This document shows positions 11,931 to 23,200 of a DNA stretch of 64,000 bases, piece by piece; positions within the stretch are counted from its first letter, which is position 1, and every line of letters starts with the position of its first letter. Origin of the DNA: Allodiplogaster sudhausi. Taxonomy: Eukaryota > Nematoda > Chromadorea > Rhabditida > Diplogasteridae. Below the pieces are notes generated by a model. The model saw only the letters and a program-made list of their open reading frames with translations. It was not told where the DNA came from and made no database searches. The stretch is from assembly GCA_945643635.1 (NCBI GenBank), contig CALZFC010000030.1, positions 3,105,001-3,169,000 of the forward strand. The letters run 5' to 3'. A program made the translations under genes and the position numbers.

Positions 11931-12737
11931 AATGGCTTTTGCAGTCGGACAATTATATTTGTACTGCATGTTTTTTAATAGTGTCATGAATACATAATAA
12001 AAAAACATTTTTCTTCTTTTATTTTCAAAAAAAGTAGCCAGCAAAGAGGGCTTCTTCTTCTCTGATTGGTATATTCTGGAAATGATTTTCATTTATCCCG
12101 CGGTTTGCAGAAAGTCCAAATTTAGAATTATTCACTACTATTCACTACGATAGGAAAAAATAGGAATTAAAGGGTAGCGATAGCCGAAAAAAGTGCGAGA
12201 TTTCAAATTGCAGCGAGGCTTTCGCCCTCTCTTTCGCGCGTGCTATTTTCATGTTAAGGGTGTCTACGTGTATATTAATTAGTATTCGTTAATCATTAAA
12301 CTAATTATTATTCTTAAAAAAAATTGTATAAAACTGTATTACAAATATGAATATGCATATAAAAAAATCCAATGCCACGAATTTAAATTAGAAATGCTTA
12401 CATATATTAATTAAAAGATTATAAGAGAGAATGTTCGTTGCAAGAATTTCTGATTACGCGTTTGATGCATTCATTTCATGCATGGCCAATGAGCTTGTTA
12501 CTTCATGGTCTAATGTGATATTCCAAGTTTGAAACAAGAAAGCAAACGTGTCTTTTGCCTAAAAGACAGCTCAAATTATACAAAATGACTCATCTAGGCA
12601 TGCATGAAAATAATGAATAAGCGCATTTCTCTGGAAGGTATATTGTCACTCACTTCTCTCAATTATCCGCCCGATGCTTGGACGACTCCTCCGAGTCTCT
12701 CTTCTGCTTCGCTCTCTGCGTATCCGTTTCTCGTCCA

Positions 12738-13162
12738 ATGTTGCTTCTCAAGGCCTATTTCAATCTGCTGCCATGCGTGGGTGTTAAAGGCGTGTCGCCG
12801 AAGCAGACAATTCGAGTACGGCTTCTGTAACGTCTGAAAAGTCAGTTCGAAAAAAAACAAACCAACAAATACTCGCTTGTTAGTATAAGTAAAATAGTGA
12901 AGAAACTTCCAATTTGGCTCTGTTAAATCACTAATATTTGTCAAAAAAAACATTTTCTCCTTATCCTTTTAATTCGAATTGTTTGCAGTTCTTCTCGGTT
13001 GATGTTGCTTTCTTCGTTGTCGCCGTTGTCATTTCTCTGGCCATCATTTGTCTTTTGGTCTACAAAATCTGTAAATTGCTCCGGTCCGAAACGCGAATAA
13101 ATCGTTACGTTATCCGGTCAAACAATTATATTCGTGTTGCGTGTTTTTTCATAGTGCCATGA
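12738..13162 (+). CDS. Tiny secreted/single-pass membrane protein, copy 2 (83 aa)
   Basis: Exons 12738-12815 and 12989-13162, phase 0, GT-AG. Signal-peptide exon MLLLKAYFNLLPCVGVKG, then membrane exon DVAFFVVAVVISLAIICLL with tail YKICKLLRSETRINR. The tail runs longer than in copy 1 (ends ACFFIVP) because the stop differs. Differences from copy 1 in the membrane helix are conservative (V to I), which favours selection on a protein rather than free drift. An Asn replaces a hydrophobic residue in the signal peptide (KAYFNLL), so secretion may be weaker. Confidence 0.45.
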
Positions 13163-13989
13163 ATACATAATCAAAAAACCAAAACATTTAAGGTCTCTTA
13201 TTTCTAAACAAAGTCGCCAGCAAAGAGGCCTTCTGCTTCTCTGCTTGGTGGCGATTGAAAATAGAATTGTAATTTATCCCGCGATTGGCAGAAACGTCTT
13301 CAAATGAATCATTATTCACAACGATTAGAAAAAAGAATTAAAGGATGGCGATAGCTGTAAAAAGTGAGAGACCTCAATTTGCCGCAAGCCTGTGCCCTCT
13401 CTTTCGCGCGTGCAATTTTTCATGCTGATGGTGTTTGTGTGTGTATTACATACTATTCGTTAATTATTATACTAATTATTATTCTTAAAAATTGAGACGG
13501 ATAAATATTTATTAAGTGATTTAATTGACAAATAACACAGAAAGTGGCAGAAGCAAGCAAAAGGCGATAAAACAATAATTTATGTACGTGAAGAGCGAAT
13601 CGGAAGAAAATATTGATCCAGAAATGAATGTTCCCGATCACATAATTTTTGATTGTAATGAAGCATTGAAATGATTCATCATTCTCATCTTCAGTGATTC
13701 AACAATATATTTAACTAGGAAAATTATGCATAAATTATAGCAATCTGATTACTCAATTAATGGATTGTTGAATATGATGTTCTACATTTGAATGAAGCTC
13801 TCAGACTATTCTCTTTTTGCATACAAAAGCAACTAAAAGTATACATAATGACATGTGTATGAATGAAATTATCCGCAAGAGCATTTGTCTCGAAAGGTTC
13901 TTCACTTCGTGCAAGTATCCGCCCGGTGCCTGGTCGACTCTTCCGAGTCTCTCTTCTGCTTCGCTCTCTGCGAGTCCGTCTCTCGTCCA

Positions 13990-14309
13990 ATGTTGCTTCT
14001 CAAGGCCTCCTTCATTCTGCTGCCATGCGTGGGTGTTGAAGGCGTGTCGCCGAAGCAGATAATTCGAGTACGGCTTCTCATCCTCTGAGAAGTCAGTTCG
14101 AAAAAACAAACAAACAAATACTAGCTTGTTAGTTTAAGTAAAATAATGACGAAACGATCGATTTTGGCTCTAAAATTACTAATACTTGTCAAAAAGATAA
14201 AAATAATTCACTCCAAGATTTTAATACGACTATTTTGCAGTTCTTTTGGGTTGGCGTTGCGTTCTTCGCGGTCACCGTGATCATTTCTCTGGCCGTCATT
14301 TGCCTTTAA
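13990..14309 (+). pseudogene. Tiny membrane protein, copy 3, truncated by a frameshift
   Basis: Exon 13990-14067 is an intact signal-peptide exon (MLLLKASFILLPCVGVEG). Exon 14241-14309 keeps the membrane helix start (GVAFFAVTVIISLAVICL) but ends in TAA just inside the helix. Alignment to copies 1-2 shows one base lost (CTTTTGGTCTAC became CTTTAATCTAC), which removes the basic cytoplasmic tail. The shifted remainder of the tail is still visible to about 14390. Probably a pseudogene. Confidence 0.55.
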
Positions 14310-14870
14310 TCTACAAAGTCTTTAAATTGCTCCTGTCCAAAACACGAATAAATCGTTTTGAAAATGCGGAGAAACGGCAGGTTATATGTATGAAATGGCT
14401 TGGTATTGCGTGGTTTTTTAATGGTGCCGTGAATACATAATCAATAACCAAAACATTTATCTTCTCCTATTTCCAAACAATCTCGCCAACAAAGAGGGCT
14501 TCTGCTTCTCTGATTGATAGCGGCTGGAAATAGAATTATCATTTATTCCGCGATTTCAGAAACGTCTTCAAATGAATCATTATTCACAACGATTAGAAAA
14601 AAGAATTAAAGGATGGCGATAGCTGAAAAAAAGCGAGAAATCTCAATTTGCCGCAATCCTTTGCCCTCTCTTTCGCGCGTGCAATTTTTCATGCTGATGG
14701 TGTCTGTGTGTATTATTGGCCATTCGTTAATTATTATACTAATTATCATTCGTAAAAATTACGAATTTTGTTACTCCTTTTTTCAAGCTTTTGATAATAC
14801 CCTAAAGAAATCTCTTCACACGGTATTCTTATGCTCGCCTTGCTTACTCATCAGAACTAGAGATTCGAGA

Positions 14871-15268
14871 ATGGCTGACTCCACGGAAACTGTCACGTAT
14901 CCCGGCTGGCTCGGGGGAGTCGTTGCTCTTTATGCTCTCACAACGACCGTTGGCTTCGTCGGAAATCTGCTCATCGTAATTGCGACTGTCAAGTGCAAGT
15001 TAGCTCTCTCTCTCTCCCTCTCTCCTTTCTCTCACTGTCTCTTTCTCTCTTTTCTCTCTCTTTGTCATTCTCTTTTTTTCCTTATTCTAAATTTCACGCT
15101 GCTTTTCTCTACCCATTTGCACCCAGATGGCTCCGCAACCAGTGCAACATCCTAATCGCCTTATCTGCCGTCTTCGACATCTGGCATGTTCTCAGAAATG
15201 TCCCCTTCATCTTCCTCTCCGTCTCTGGCCCCACTCTCGTCTCTCTGTCCACCTGCGTTGGCATCATG
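14871..15268 (+). pseudogene. srsx-like GPCR copy A, 5' fragment (exons 1-2 only)
   Basis: Exons 14871-14998 and 15127-15268 encode TM1-TM3 of the same receptor as copies B-D: WLGGVVALYALTTT, GNLLIVIATVKCK, CNILIALSAVFDIWHVL, TLVSLSTCVGIM. They end in the usual donor ATG|GTCAGT, but no third exon follows; the sequence runs at 15340 into half of a MITE and then unrelated DNA. The promoter-proximal 100 bp is nearly the same as that of copy B (14760-14870 versus 19975-20083). A truncated duplicate; no working receptor is expected. Confidence 0.85.
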
Positions 15269-15339
15269 GTCAGTTGTATTCGTGATTTGCATGAGAGCTT
15301 ACAGAATGGAAACACGAAAAAGACGCTTTAAGCTAATTA

Positions 15340-15465
15340 CCGTATTTTGTCTATGAGTACCCCCCCCCCCTTATTAGAACCCCCCTCTAATAGTACCCCC
15401 TCTGAAAATGCCATTTAAAAAAAAATACTCCTCCCTCTAATAGAACCCCTCCCTCTAATATCTCT
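15340..15465. mobile_element. Half copy of a TA-flanked MITE
   Basis: Starts with CCGTATTTTGTCTATGAGTA and C-rich blocks (CCCCCTCTAATAGTACCCCC) like the left half of the complete elements at 29888-30295 and 56236-56673. The right half and right inverted repeat are missing. Confidence 0.75.
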
Positions 15466-15841
15466 TGAGAAATCGAAATTATTCTTAAATATTAATTAGG
15501 AAGTATTGGTAATCTAATTTGATGCAATACAAACGCAGATTACTATAAGATCGATAGATATAATAAATAAATAAGATGTCAATATTGCAATGTCAGTAAA
15601 CAGATAACACAATGATAAAATAGCAGACAAATACTTAAATCTCAGCAAATTTGACTGTTAAAATCTAAAAAAAATGATAGCATGAATACAGATGTATATA
15701 TGTATGCACATACAAACATATTGAAAGAATTTAACACGTTTGGAATAAAAATAGAATGCAGGATGATTCTAATTCTATTCCAAACGCATATATGCTACAT
15801 ATGTTTAAATTCAGAAAAAAGGGAAACTTTGCGTTTAATCT

Positions 15842-17203
15842 CTATTTCGTGTTTCCTTTGGACATATCACAGAATGCAACGAATGCGTTGAAGTCATGCG
15901 CCGAAGTCTCGCAGAGCGTCGCCTTCCGCTGCGCACTCAGGAGAGCATAGCATGAGGCGCGAGTTGCCTCCTCCAACGTCGTTGGCGCACTCCCGAAAAT
16001 GCCTAACACGACAAGATCGTTGAGAAATGAAATTATTATTCTTGGACTTTTTACAATATTTACCTGTCTTACAACTTATGTAAGTGTTATTAACTTATAT
16101 AGGTAATTGAAGTAGTAAACTACCGTATAGACGGTGCTGCCGGAGACGATGATGATTCGTCCATTCTGCGACGTGGAGACCTTGGACAGGTTGAAGTCGA
16201 AGCAGCTGCGTCGCCGACCGCGATACTCCGCCGTGATTGTCGCGATCTCTCCGCTGGATGCGACGATCAACAACGTCTTCGACCCCGCGAACGCACACGT
16301 AAAGAGCTTGGTAGGATCGAGGGGGGAAGTATGACTAATGCGGCGCCACTCCATTCCCGCGGGGTTAGTGAATTTCCGGCGCCGGTAGAGTTCTCCGGTG
16401 TCAAGATAGACGCGGCGTCCGAGAGCCTCTGCTGTCGCACGCTCCGAATGGCCATCGCTCGAATGCAAGGCATCTTCTGCTAACGGGACGTCCATGAGGA
16501 CAGTGCGCGTCGCCACGGTTCCATTGTCTCGGCGAACACTGTAGCAATGCATCTTCTTGCGATAGCCGTTCCGCAAGCCGTTACCCCAGCGTTCGTGAGT
16601 GAAAAGTGGTCCGAATCGGCTGGCGACGGAGAGCTTAGCGCGAGAGATATGTAGAGGAGATAGTTGGAGGGACACTGAAAGATGCTCACGGCGGAGAAGG
16701 AGACGTTGCCTTCAAACAGTGGAGACGACGATTCGTAACGCATGAGAATGACTGTGTTAGCGTCGTAGACGACAGGAATGAAGAGGACGGAGGAAGTCGC
16801 GAAGGCTGCCGCCTGGGTAGTGCTCAACGTACTGTTGCTCGAAGACAATGGCAGCACGCAGGTCGCGTGGAAGCTGAGAGAGTGATAAAGAGAAGGATAG
16901 TGATAAAAGATAGAGAGAGAAAGATAGAGAGGGAGTGATAAAGAGATAGCCACACCTGGGCGACTGAGATGACGTCATCGGTTCTGCCGGCGTGATGTAG
17001 CACTGCGCGCCAATGTTGCGCGCTCCTTCCGGAACAAGTAAGCGTGTCTCAACGCGGAGGAGGCGGCGCGCCCTGACAGAGAAACTGTCGTCGCTCCCGC
17101 TGATGGGACGGTCACTCTACCACAGGATGGCCTTGTTGGAGACGGCCAACGGATAGTCAACACGGGAAAAGTAACCGAGTGGTTGGAGAGAGCGAAGAGA
17201 CAT
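15842..17203 (-). CDS. Unrecognised protein, five-exon model (371 aa)
   Basis: No family recognised. Minus-strand exons 17203-17121, 17072-16956, 16873-16676, 16619-16124 and 16063-15842 give 1116 nt in one continuous phase, with very small introns of 48, 82, 56 and 60 nt, all GT-AG. The start MSLRSLQPLGYFSRVDYPL is the first ATG in frame; no signal peptide is seen, so upstream exons may be missing. Other landmarks: LLVPEGARNIGAQCYITP, SSVLFIPVVYDANTVILMRY, GYRKKMHCYSVRRDNGT, LFTCAFAGSKTLLIVASS and a C terminus CETSAHDFNAFVAFCDMSK. Alternating beta-like stretches and paired Cys suggest an extracellular or beta-rich domain (inference). Reading straight through instead of splicing the 48- and 56-nt introns would leave one stop and one frameshift, so decay is the alternative. 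Confidence 0.5.
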
Positions 17204-17448
17204 CGTGGCAGACAATGAATTACACAGTAAGAGTCAGCACTGATCTGAAAGTATGGTAGCCATGATAGAATTAAGAGGGATGTATAATTATGCTGTATAG
17301 TTTCCATACGCACTCATGGCAGGAAAATAAGACAAATAGCAAACAATATGAGAGAATGCGAGGCACCAGCTAGAAGGATATTTGGCTGAGTGAACGCAGG
17401 TCGTCGTATGAAGAAATTGACCTCACGATGTGACAAAAGTACAGCTAA

Positions 17449-17451
<3 letters not shown>

Positions 17452-17480
<29 letters not shown>
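17452..17480. repeat. (AC)n microsatellite
   Basis: Pure CA dinucleotides, just upstream of the minus-strand gene. Confidence 0.8.
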
Positions 17481-17483
<3 letters not shown>

Positions 17484-17671
17484 TATGAGTAAATTAGGTT
17501 GGCTAAAGGTCACAATTTAATAGAAGCTAATTATGTGAATTATTAACCGTGAGCTCAATACATATGTATGTCATAACTGAACATATTAAATACTTTATTT
17601 GCCCGACTAGAGCACCTTTTCACAAATTCAACAAAAGTAGTTTATTTATAATCCGTAGTATTGATACATTG

Positions 17672-17716
17672 AAAGGTTGTTTATTTCAATCTAGATGATT
17701 GAAATAAACAACCTTT
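17672..17716. repeat. Perfect 20-bp inverted repeat
   Basis: AAAGGTTGTTTATTTCAATC (17672-17691) is followed after TAGAT by its exact reverse complement (17697-17716). Could be a small foldback element or a hairpin-forming site. Confidence 0.85.
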
Positions 17717-17958
17717 TCAAGACTCAATGCCAAGCCTTTTCAACCTAGAACTGGGAACTAGTTCTCTATTATAACCTAGTTGATTGTCCACGCTACTTCC
17801 AACAACAACTGCATCCACTCTTTCGACTAGCACAAGGCATGCTTCGAATGATTTGCAATAGTTGGTATTTATAATATACTACTTTTGGAGAATTGTTATG
17901 ACAAGAGATCAAGAACGGAGAATGCGACCTATAATTTTTTTTCTTATCAAGCACTGCC

Positions 17959-18173
17959 AATCAACCAGGGGTACAGGATCTTTCGAGACTTTCAGAAATT
18001 TTTGAGACATGATGCACACAATCGGGCCATTTGAATGCTCGATTAGGGTAAAACCGGAGTCTCTGAATCTAAATATGCCAGTCAAATAAATGTGCGTTTA
18101 TCGTGAAACGCACAATTTGATCGGACATTTTGGAACTTTCCACAAGTTCCGAAAGATCATGCACCCCTGGGGC
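17959..18173. mobile_element. Decayed relative of the 26.4-28.3 kb foldback transposon
   Basis: Begins TCAACCAGGGGTACAGG and ends GCACCCCTGGGG, with inner blocks TGATCGGACATTTTGGAAC and GTGCGTTTATCG that match the terminal repeats of the element at 26441-28350. About 215 bp, without the central part. Confidence 0.65.
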
Positions 18174-20083
18174 ATTATATACGACTTGTGAGAAAAATAA
18201 ATAAATCTGACTTTGCAGTTCAATGTCATTGATGACTTCGGATGTCACCGACATGGTGAGGTCAGTTCTAAAGCTGGTGAAAACACTAGCTAAAGTCGAA
18301 GCACTAGCTTACTTTAAAGGATCTGCAATTACCCAAAAATGATTATTCCCCCCCCCCCCCCCGAATAATCGGATACAACGAGAGCTGCAACCGAATTACG
18401 CCATTGGAAAACAGAATTAATGAATGATTTCAAATATTCTAGTAATTTTTTTTATAGTTTTCAATTTTCCAATAAAAGATGAAAGCAAAACTGGCGATGC
18501 ATAAAAAAAACAGAAAATGATACCATTATACTTTATGCTTACCTTCAGCAAATACATATTTCCTGCTTTTCAAAGATGGCATCGTAGTGAGCGTTGGGTC
18601 TTACAAATAAATTTTGATGTCCAGTTTGCAGTTCGTCTTTCTTGTCGACTTTTTTATGTCGACAAATAAAATATATTTATTAAAAAAAACAATATTAAAA
18701 AGTATAATAGACCTATTTCGAAACTCTCATTGTTTAAAATAATCTCTATATTTTGTGTGTCTGTTCCACAAGAAAAAGCACTGCCGAATGAATGTGATGC
18801 GGATTCTGCACTTTTACAATTAGTACATATAAATAAAAAAAAGTAAAAAAGAAAAGAGTATCATTTTGTACATTTTCTTCGCGGGAGTTGCTAGTTGCAA
18901 ATTAGTACGAGTTCATTTCAAAAGATTTTAATAAAGTACACAAATGAACTTGATTATCTCTACCTCTCTTTTTTTTTTCTCGGTCCCTCACAATAAGTCT
19001 ATATTTCTCTACATATATAAATCTCTGTTTATTTCTATTTCAATGTGTCCTAATCCATCATGGTGCAGTATTAGGCGGAGAATCAAACTTTGAAGTTTTA
19101 TCTCGAGGTTTGATTCTATAAATTATTCATGCGGTAAATCTTTCAAACCATAAGCTAGTATATAAATCTCTTCTATCTCTTCCCTTTGACTTCTCTCTAT
19201 TTCTTCTCACTCTCACTCCCACTCTCTTCCTTTCTTTATCTATGTTTCTCTTCGAGGCTATTCATTAGCTTTTCGAATGGCCCTGACGTCACTGAAAGAG
19301 CAAAAGCCCCACTCTATTCTTTTTTTCCGAATAAACCATCTCGAATCGGGCTCAATAAGAGTGGCGTAAGCGAGACGAGCAAAATATTGGACGTGATCTA
19401 ATAGAAGAAGCTTCTGATCCATGTAGACCTTAAGCTTCCTCGATTGTAGATCATTCGTCACATTTTGCTAATGTCGTGTGTTCTATCACAGATGCTGTAA
19501 GAAAAAAAGTCGTAATCGTGATTTCCTTTTCATTATATTTGAACACTTTTTTAATTATTGTGAGTGTACAATGAGAAAGTGCTTATTTTGTGATTTATTT
19601 GCGTTGGGAGTAGTTCAGAATTTTTTTTAAGAACCATTGCACATTCAGGATTTTTTTCCCGAGCAAGCATAGCATCAAAGGTTGAAAGGTTTGTAACACT
19701 TCTTTTTCATTAGGGTATTTTCAGCTTAACACCTGGCTGTTTGACAATTTTATATATATATATATATATCTTATACCATTCGAGCGTGTTTTTTTCTATC
19801 TGATTCTACGTTGAAAATGCTTGCTGTATCAACACGTTCTTACTGTGAAAGATACGATTAAACAGGTGTTAAATGCATAATTTCAGGCCCATGGCATGAA
19901 ATGATATACATTTATATACAAATGTATGTATGTACATATATTTTCTCTCCTTCCATCTCCGTGCACTTGAGAATTATTTTGTTACTCCTTTTTTCAAGTT
20001 TTAGATAATACTCTAAAGAAATCTCTTCACACGATATTCTTATCCTCGCCTTGATTGCTTTCAAGAACCAGAGAGATTCAATA
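18174..20083. other. Upstream region of GPCR copy B
   Basis: No protein gene supported. Contains a poly-C run at about 18348-18362 and a block (about 18850-19420) that recurs at about 24480-25080 upstream of copy C. This is evidence that duplication units extended well beyond the coding exons. Also holds a short TA repeat at about 19751. Confidence 0.45.
19061..19117 (+). other. tRNA-promoter-like block (A box/B box), unit B
   Basis: TGGTGCAGTATTAGG resembles a Pol III A box and GGTTTGATTCT 32 bp later resembles a B box (GGTTCGANTCC). GAGAATCAAAC and GTTTGATTCT also form an inverted repeat. No full tRNA cloverleaf could be drawn, so at most it is a relic or a Pol III-like site. Confidence 0.3.
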
Positions 20084-20216
20084 ATGGCTGACACCGCGGA
20101 AAGTGTCACGTACCCTGGCTGGCTCTGGGGAGTTGTTGCTCTTTATGCTCTCACAACGACCGTTGGTTTCATCGGTAATCTACTTATCGTGATTGCGACT
20201 GTCAAGTGCAAGTTAG

Positions 20217-20251
<35 letters not shown>

Positions 20252-23200
20252 TCTCTCCCCCCTTTCTCTTACTGTCTCTCCCTCTATTTTCTCTCTTTTG
20301 TCATTCTCTTTTTTTCTTTTTCTCTATTTCTCGCTCCATTTCTCTACCCATTTGTACCCAGATGGCTCCGCAACCCGTGCAACATCCTAATCGCCTTATC
20401 GGCCATCTTCGACATCTGGCACGTGCTCGGCCACATCCCCTTCATCTTCCTCTCCGTCTCTGGCCCAACCCTCGTCTCTCTCTCCACCTGTGTTGGCATC
20501 ATGGTCAGTTGCGTTCGCTATTTGTATGAGAGATTACAGAATTGAAATACGAATAACACGCTTGTAACTAATTATTTGAACAATATCGATATTTTGACAG
20601 TCTCGCGAAATACAAATAGGAGAATAAGAAATCAACAAAATTTATGAGCATCTACAGTTGGGAAACGCTATTAGAAAGGAGTGAACTGTGAATCAAGTAA
20701 TATTCATAAGACATTTTTATCCGTCACGAAAATATTGTTTTCACGTATTCATTGCACCCGGAATGAACACATATTCTATAGAATAGGACGTTACCTGGCG
20801 TTTAGCTTGGCCTAGCTTTGCAATTTTTATACGGATTTTAACAAAGAAATAAAGCGAGCAAGAGCGAGCAAGTCTTTTGTTTTACTGATTCATCAAAGAG
20901 AGGTGCAAGTTTCCAAAGAATAAAGGCTGCTGAAAAAAATGCAATAGTATTCTGTTGGCAGGATTTAATGTATGGACCTAAAAATCATCACTCATACACA
21001 ACTGAAAGTAAGCCCGACTAGTCTAGACATTCGAATGTATAGCATATTGAATAGTTTCACAATCAGCACGGTGTGTACGCAATTGTTCGAAAACTCCTTG
21101 TTCGAAATAAAGAACAAGAAATATTTACACGAGCAATGAAGCGTCAAATTAGCTTATTAGCTGCATTTCTACTAATTGAAAGAACTTGATCAATTGATTA
21201 ATTGTCATTGATTTCCCAGACCATCCCAATCACTGGAATGTTCGCGAACACAATGGCCATTGCGTGTATTGGCTTCGATCGCTTCTATGCTTGCTTCTTG
21301 CCGACAACGTGCGTATTTTGCTTAAAAAAAAATTTTTTTTTATTAGATAAGTTCAACAGCAGAAAATCTATCAAATAATATATTTGAATTTAATCAATGC
21401 TGAAAGAAAATGAAAGATAGTAAAAGATTTCGATCAGTTTTCTTCAATAATTGCAGATATGGATTAAACAAGTCCAAAATCTACCTACCACTCCATATCA
21501 TTGCCATCTTTGCCTTTAGCATGGCCGAGCTATACAATGTCTACATTCACATGGATCCTAATGGGTCAGATAATTAAAAAAATTCTCTACGCATGCCACA
21601 ACGAAACGAAGAGACGAGACTAAAAGCATACTTTAAAAAATATTTCACTAATGCATATAATTGAAATCGTTTCAATATTTTGGCATTAAAGCTAAATTAT
21701 TGCAACAAAACTTTGATCTTAAAAATAATGATCTTTAATTTCTAATTATGATTAATGCGCCTTTGACATTGCAGACAACTTATCTGCTTTCTGCCCGACG
21801 CAATCAGTGGCGAGGCGAAGAATCCGTGGCTCTTTTCCACCTGCGCTGTCAATTTGGCCGCATTCATTATTTATTGCATCGTTTTTATTCGGCTGAAATC
21901 GGCAGGTTCATCGCACCGTTTACATTCAATTTTTTTTAATCATTCAATAACAGCACTCGGAGAAAAGAAACGCAACAGTGCAAGTGAAAGCATCAATACA
22001 CATATATGTATGATAAGACATTTTTTAATTGATAACCGAAAAAATGAACTTAACAAAATGAAAAAAAACATCTCGCTTTAGCAGACAGACGCCAGATTGG
22101 CCGAATCTTCCGGTCGCTCTTCCTTGTAATGATAGTTGTCATTGGTAGCTGGGTTGCCTCCATTGGAGGTCTCACAATCGTGCTCATGACGCACAGCGGT
22201 CTTGCTCATGATGATGTTAGACTATTTCAAATGTTCGAATGCTAAACTATTATCAAGAATTCGAATATTCATACGTTAGAGTTTTCACAAATATTCGAAC
22301 ATTCGAAATTTAGAGTATCCTCGAACATTTGAATGTTCGTATACCATTACAAACATGAAATAACCAAACATTTAGAATATTCCAAATTTATTTTTGGAAT
22401 ATTCGAAAAGGAAACCACAAGGATAGCGTATTCCAGAAGCCTAAAGAATTGGGTATAATTAATTATTATATGCCGGCATCCTACTGCATTTTAAGAATAA
22501 CAATTATCATCAAATTTATTTTTAAAAAAAATTATTTAAAATATCCTCTTTATTTATTGTCCGCTCAGATCTTTCGTGTTGAAATCGTCTGTGGCATCGC
22601 TGTCAATTCCTCATTCACGGCCACCATTTTCATCTACTACTTTACGAGGTTATATGTACATCTTAAATGCATTATACACACAGAAAAAATATTCGTGATA
22701 TATCACGAAAGGAGGTACTAATATATTATTGTGATTTCAACCACACTAAACTATTCCTGAATACCGCAGGGAGAATTAGTGTCTCCTAAGGAAGTATTCG
22801 TAGAATGTTGCCGCGGGCAGCCGGGTCCCCCAGGCGCAATACATTTTTGCCATTTTCTGCACAGTCTAAAGCTGTTTATCTGAATTTTTTTGAAATTTTT
22901 CATGATATCTACCTTGCAGACAGTCTGCTACATCTTCTCTGTCATTTTCGTGCCAAGTCTGTTCCTCGTTCGTCCGTTATAATTACTTTTACACCCATTT
23001 GTGCGAATTTTCGCATCATTTGATGAAAGTGACTATCTCTCTCTCTCTCTCTCCCTCTCTTGTTCTCTCTCTCTCTCTCTCATCGCTGCACCACCATCCT
23101 ACAGATCAGGTTAGCTAATTATATTTCTTTTGCGAGTGGCATTTTTACTGGGTTTTCGAACGTTTAGTGAACAAAATAGCAGTGAAATAGAATAAAATGC

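Larger units (their letters stand above)
11090..14710 (+). repeat. Three tandem duplicated units carrying the tiny membrane-protein genes
   Basis: Units near 11090-12260, 12420-13430 and 13490-14710 share a gene body and a 3' flank (CAAAGAGG.CTTCTGCTTCTC, GCGATAGC, CCTCTCTTTCGCGCGTGC). The far-upstream flank of unit 3 (13490-13815) matches that of unit 1 (11090-11340), whereas the unit 2 upstream flank differs. So unit 3 and unit 1 share a longer duplication. Confidence 0.75.
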
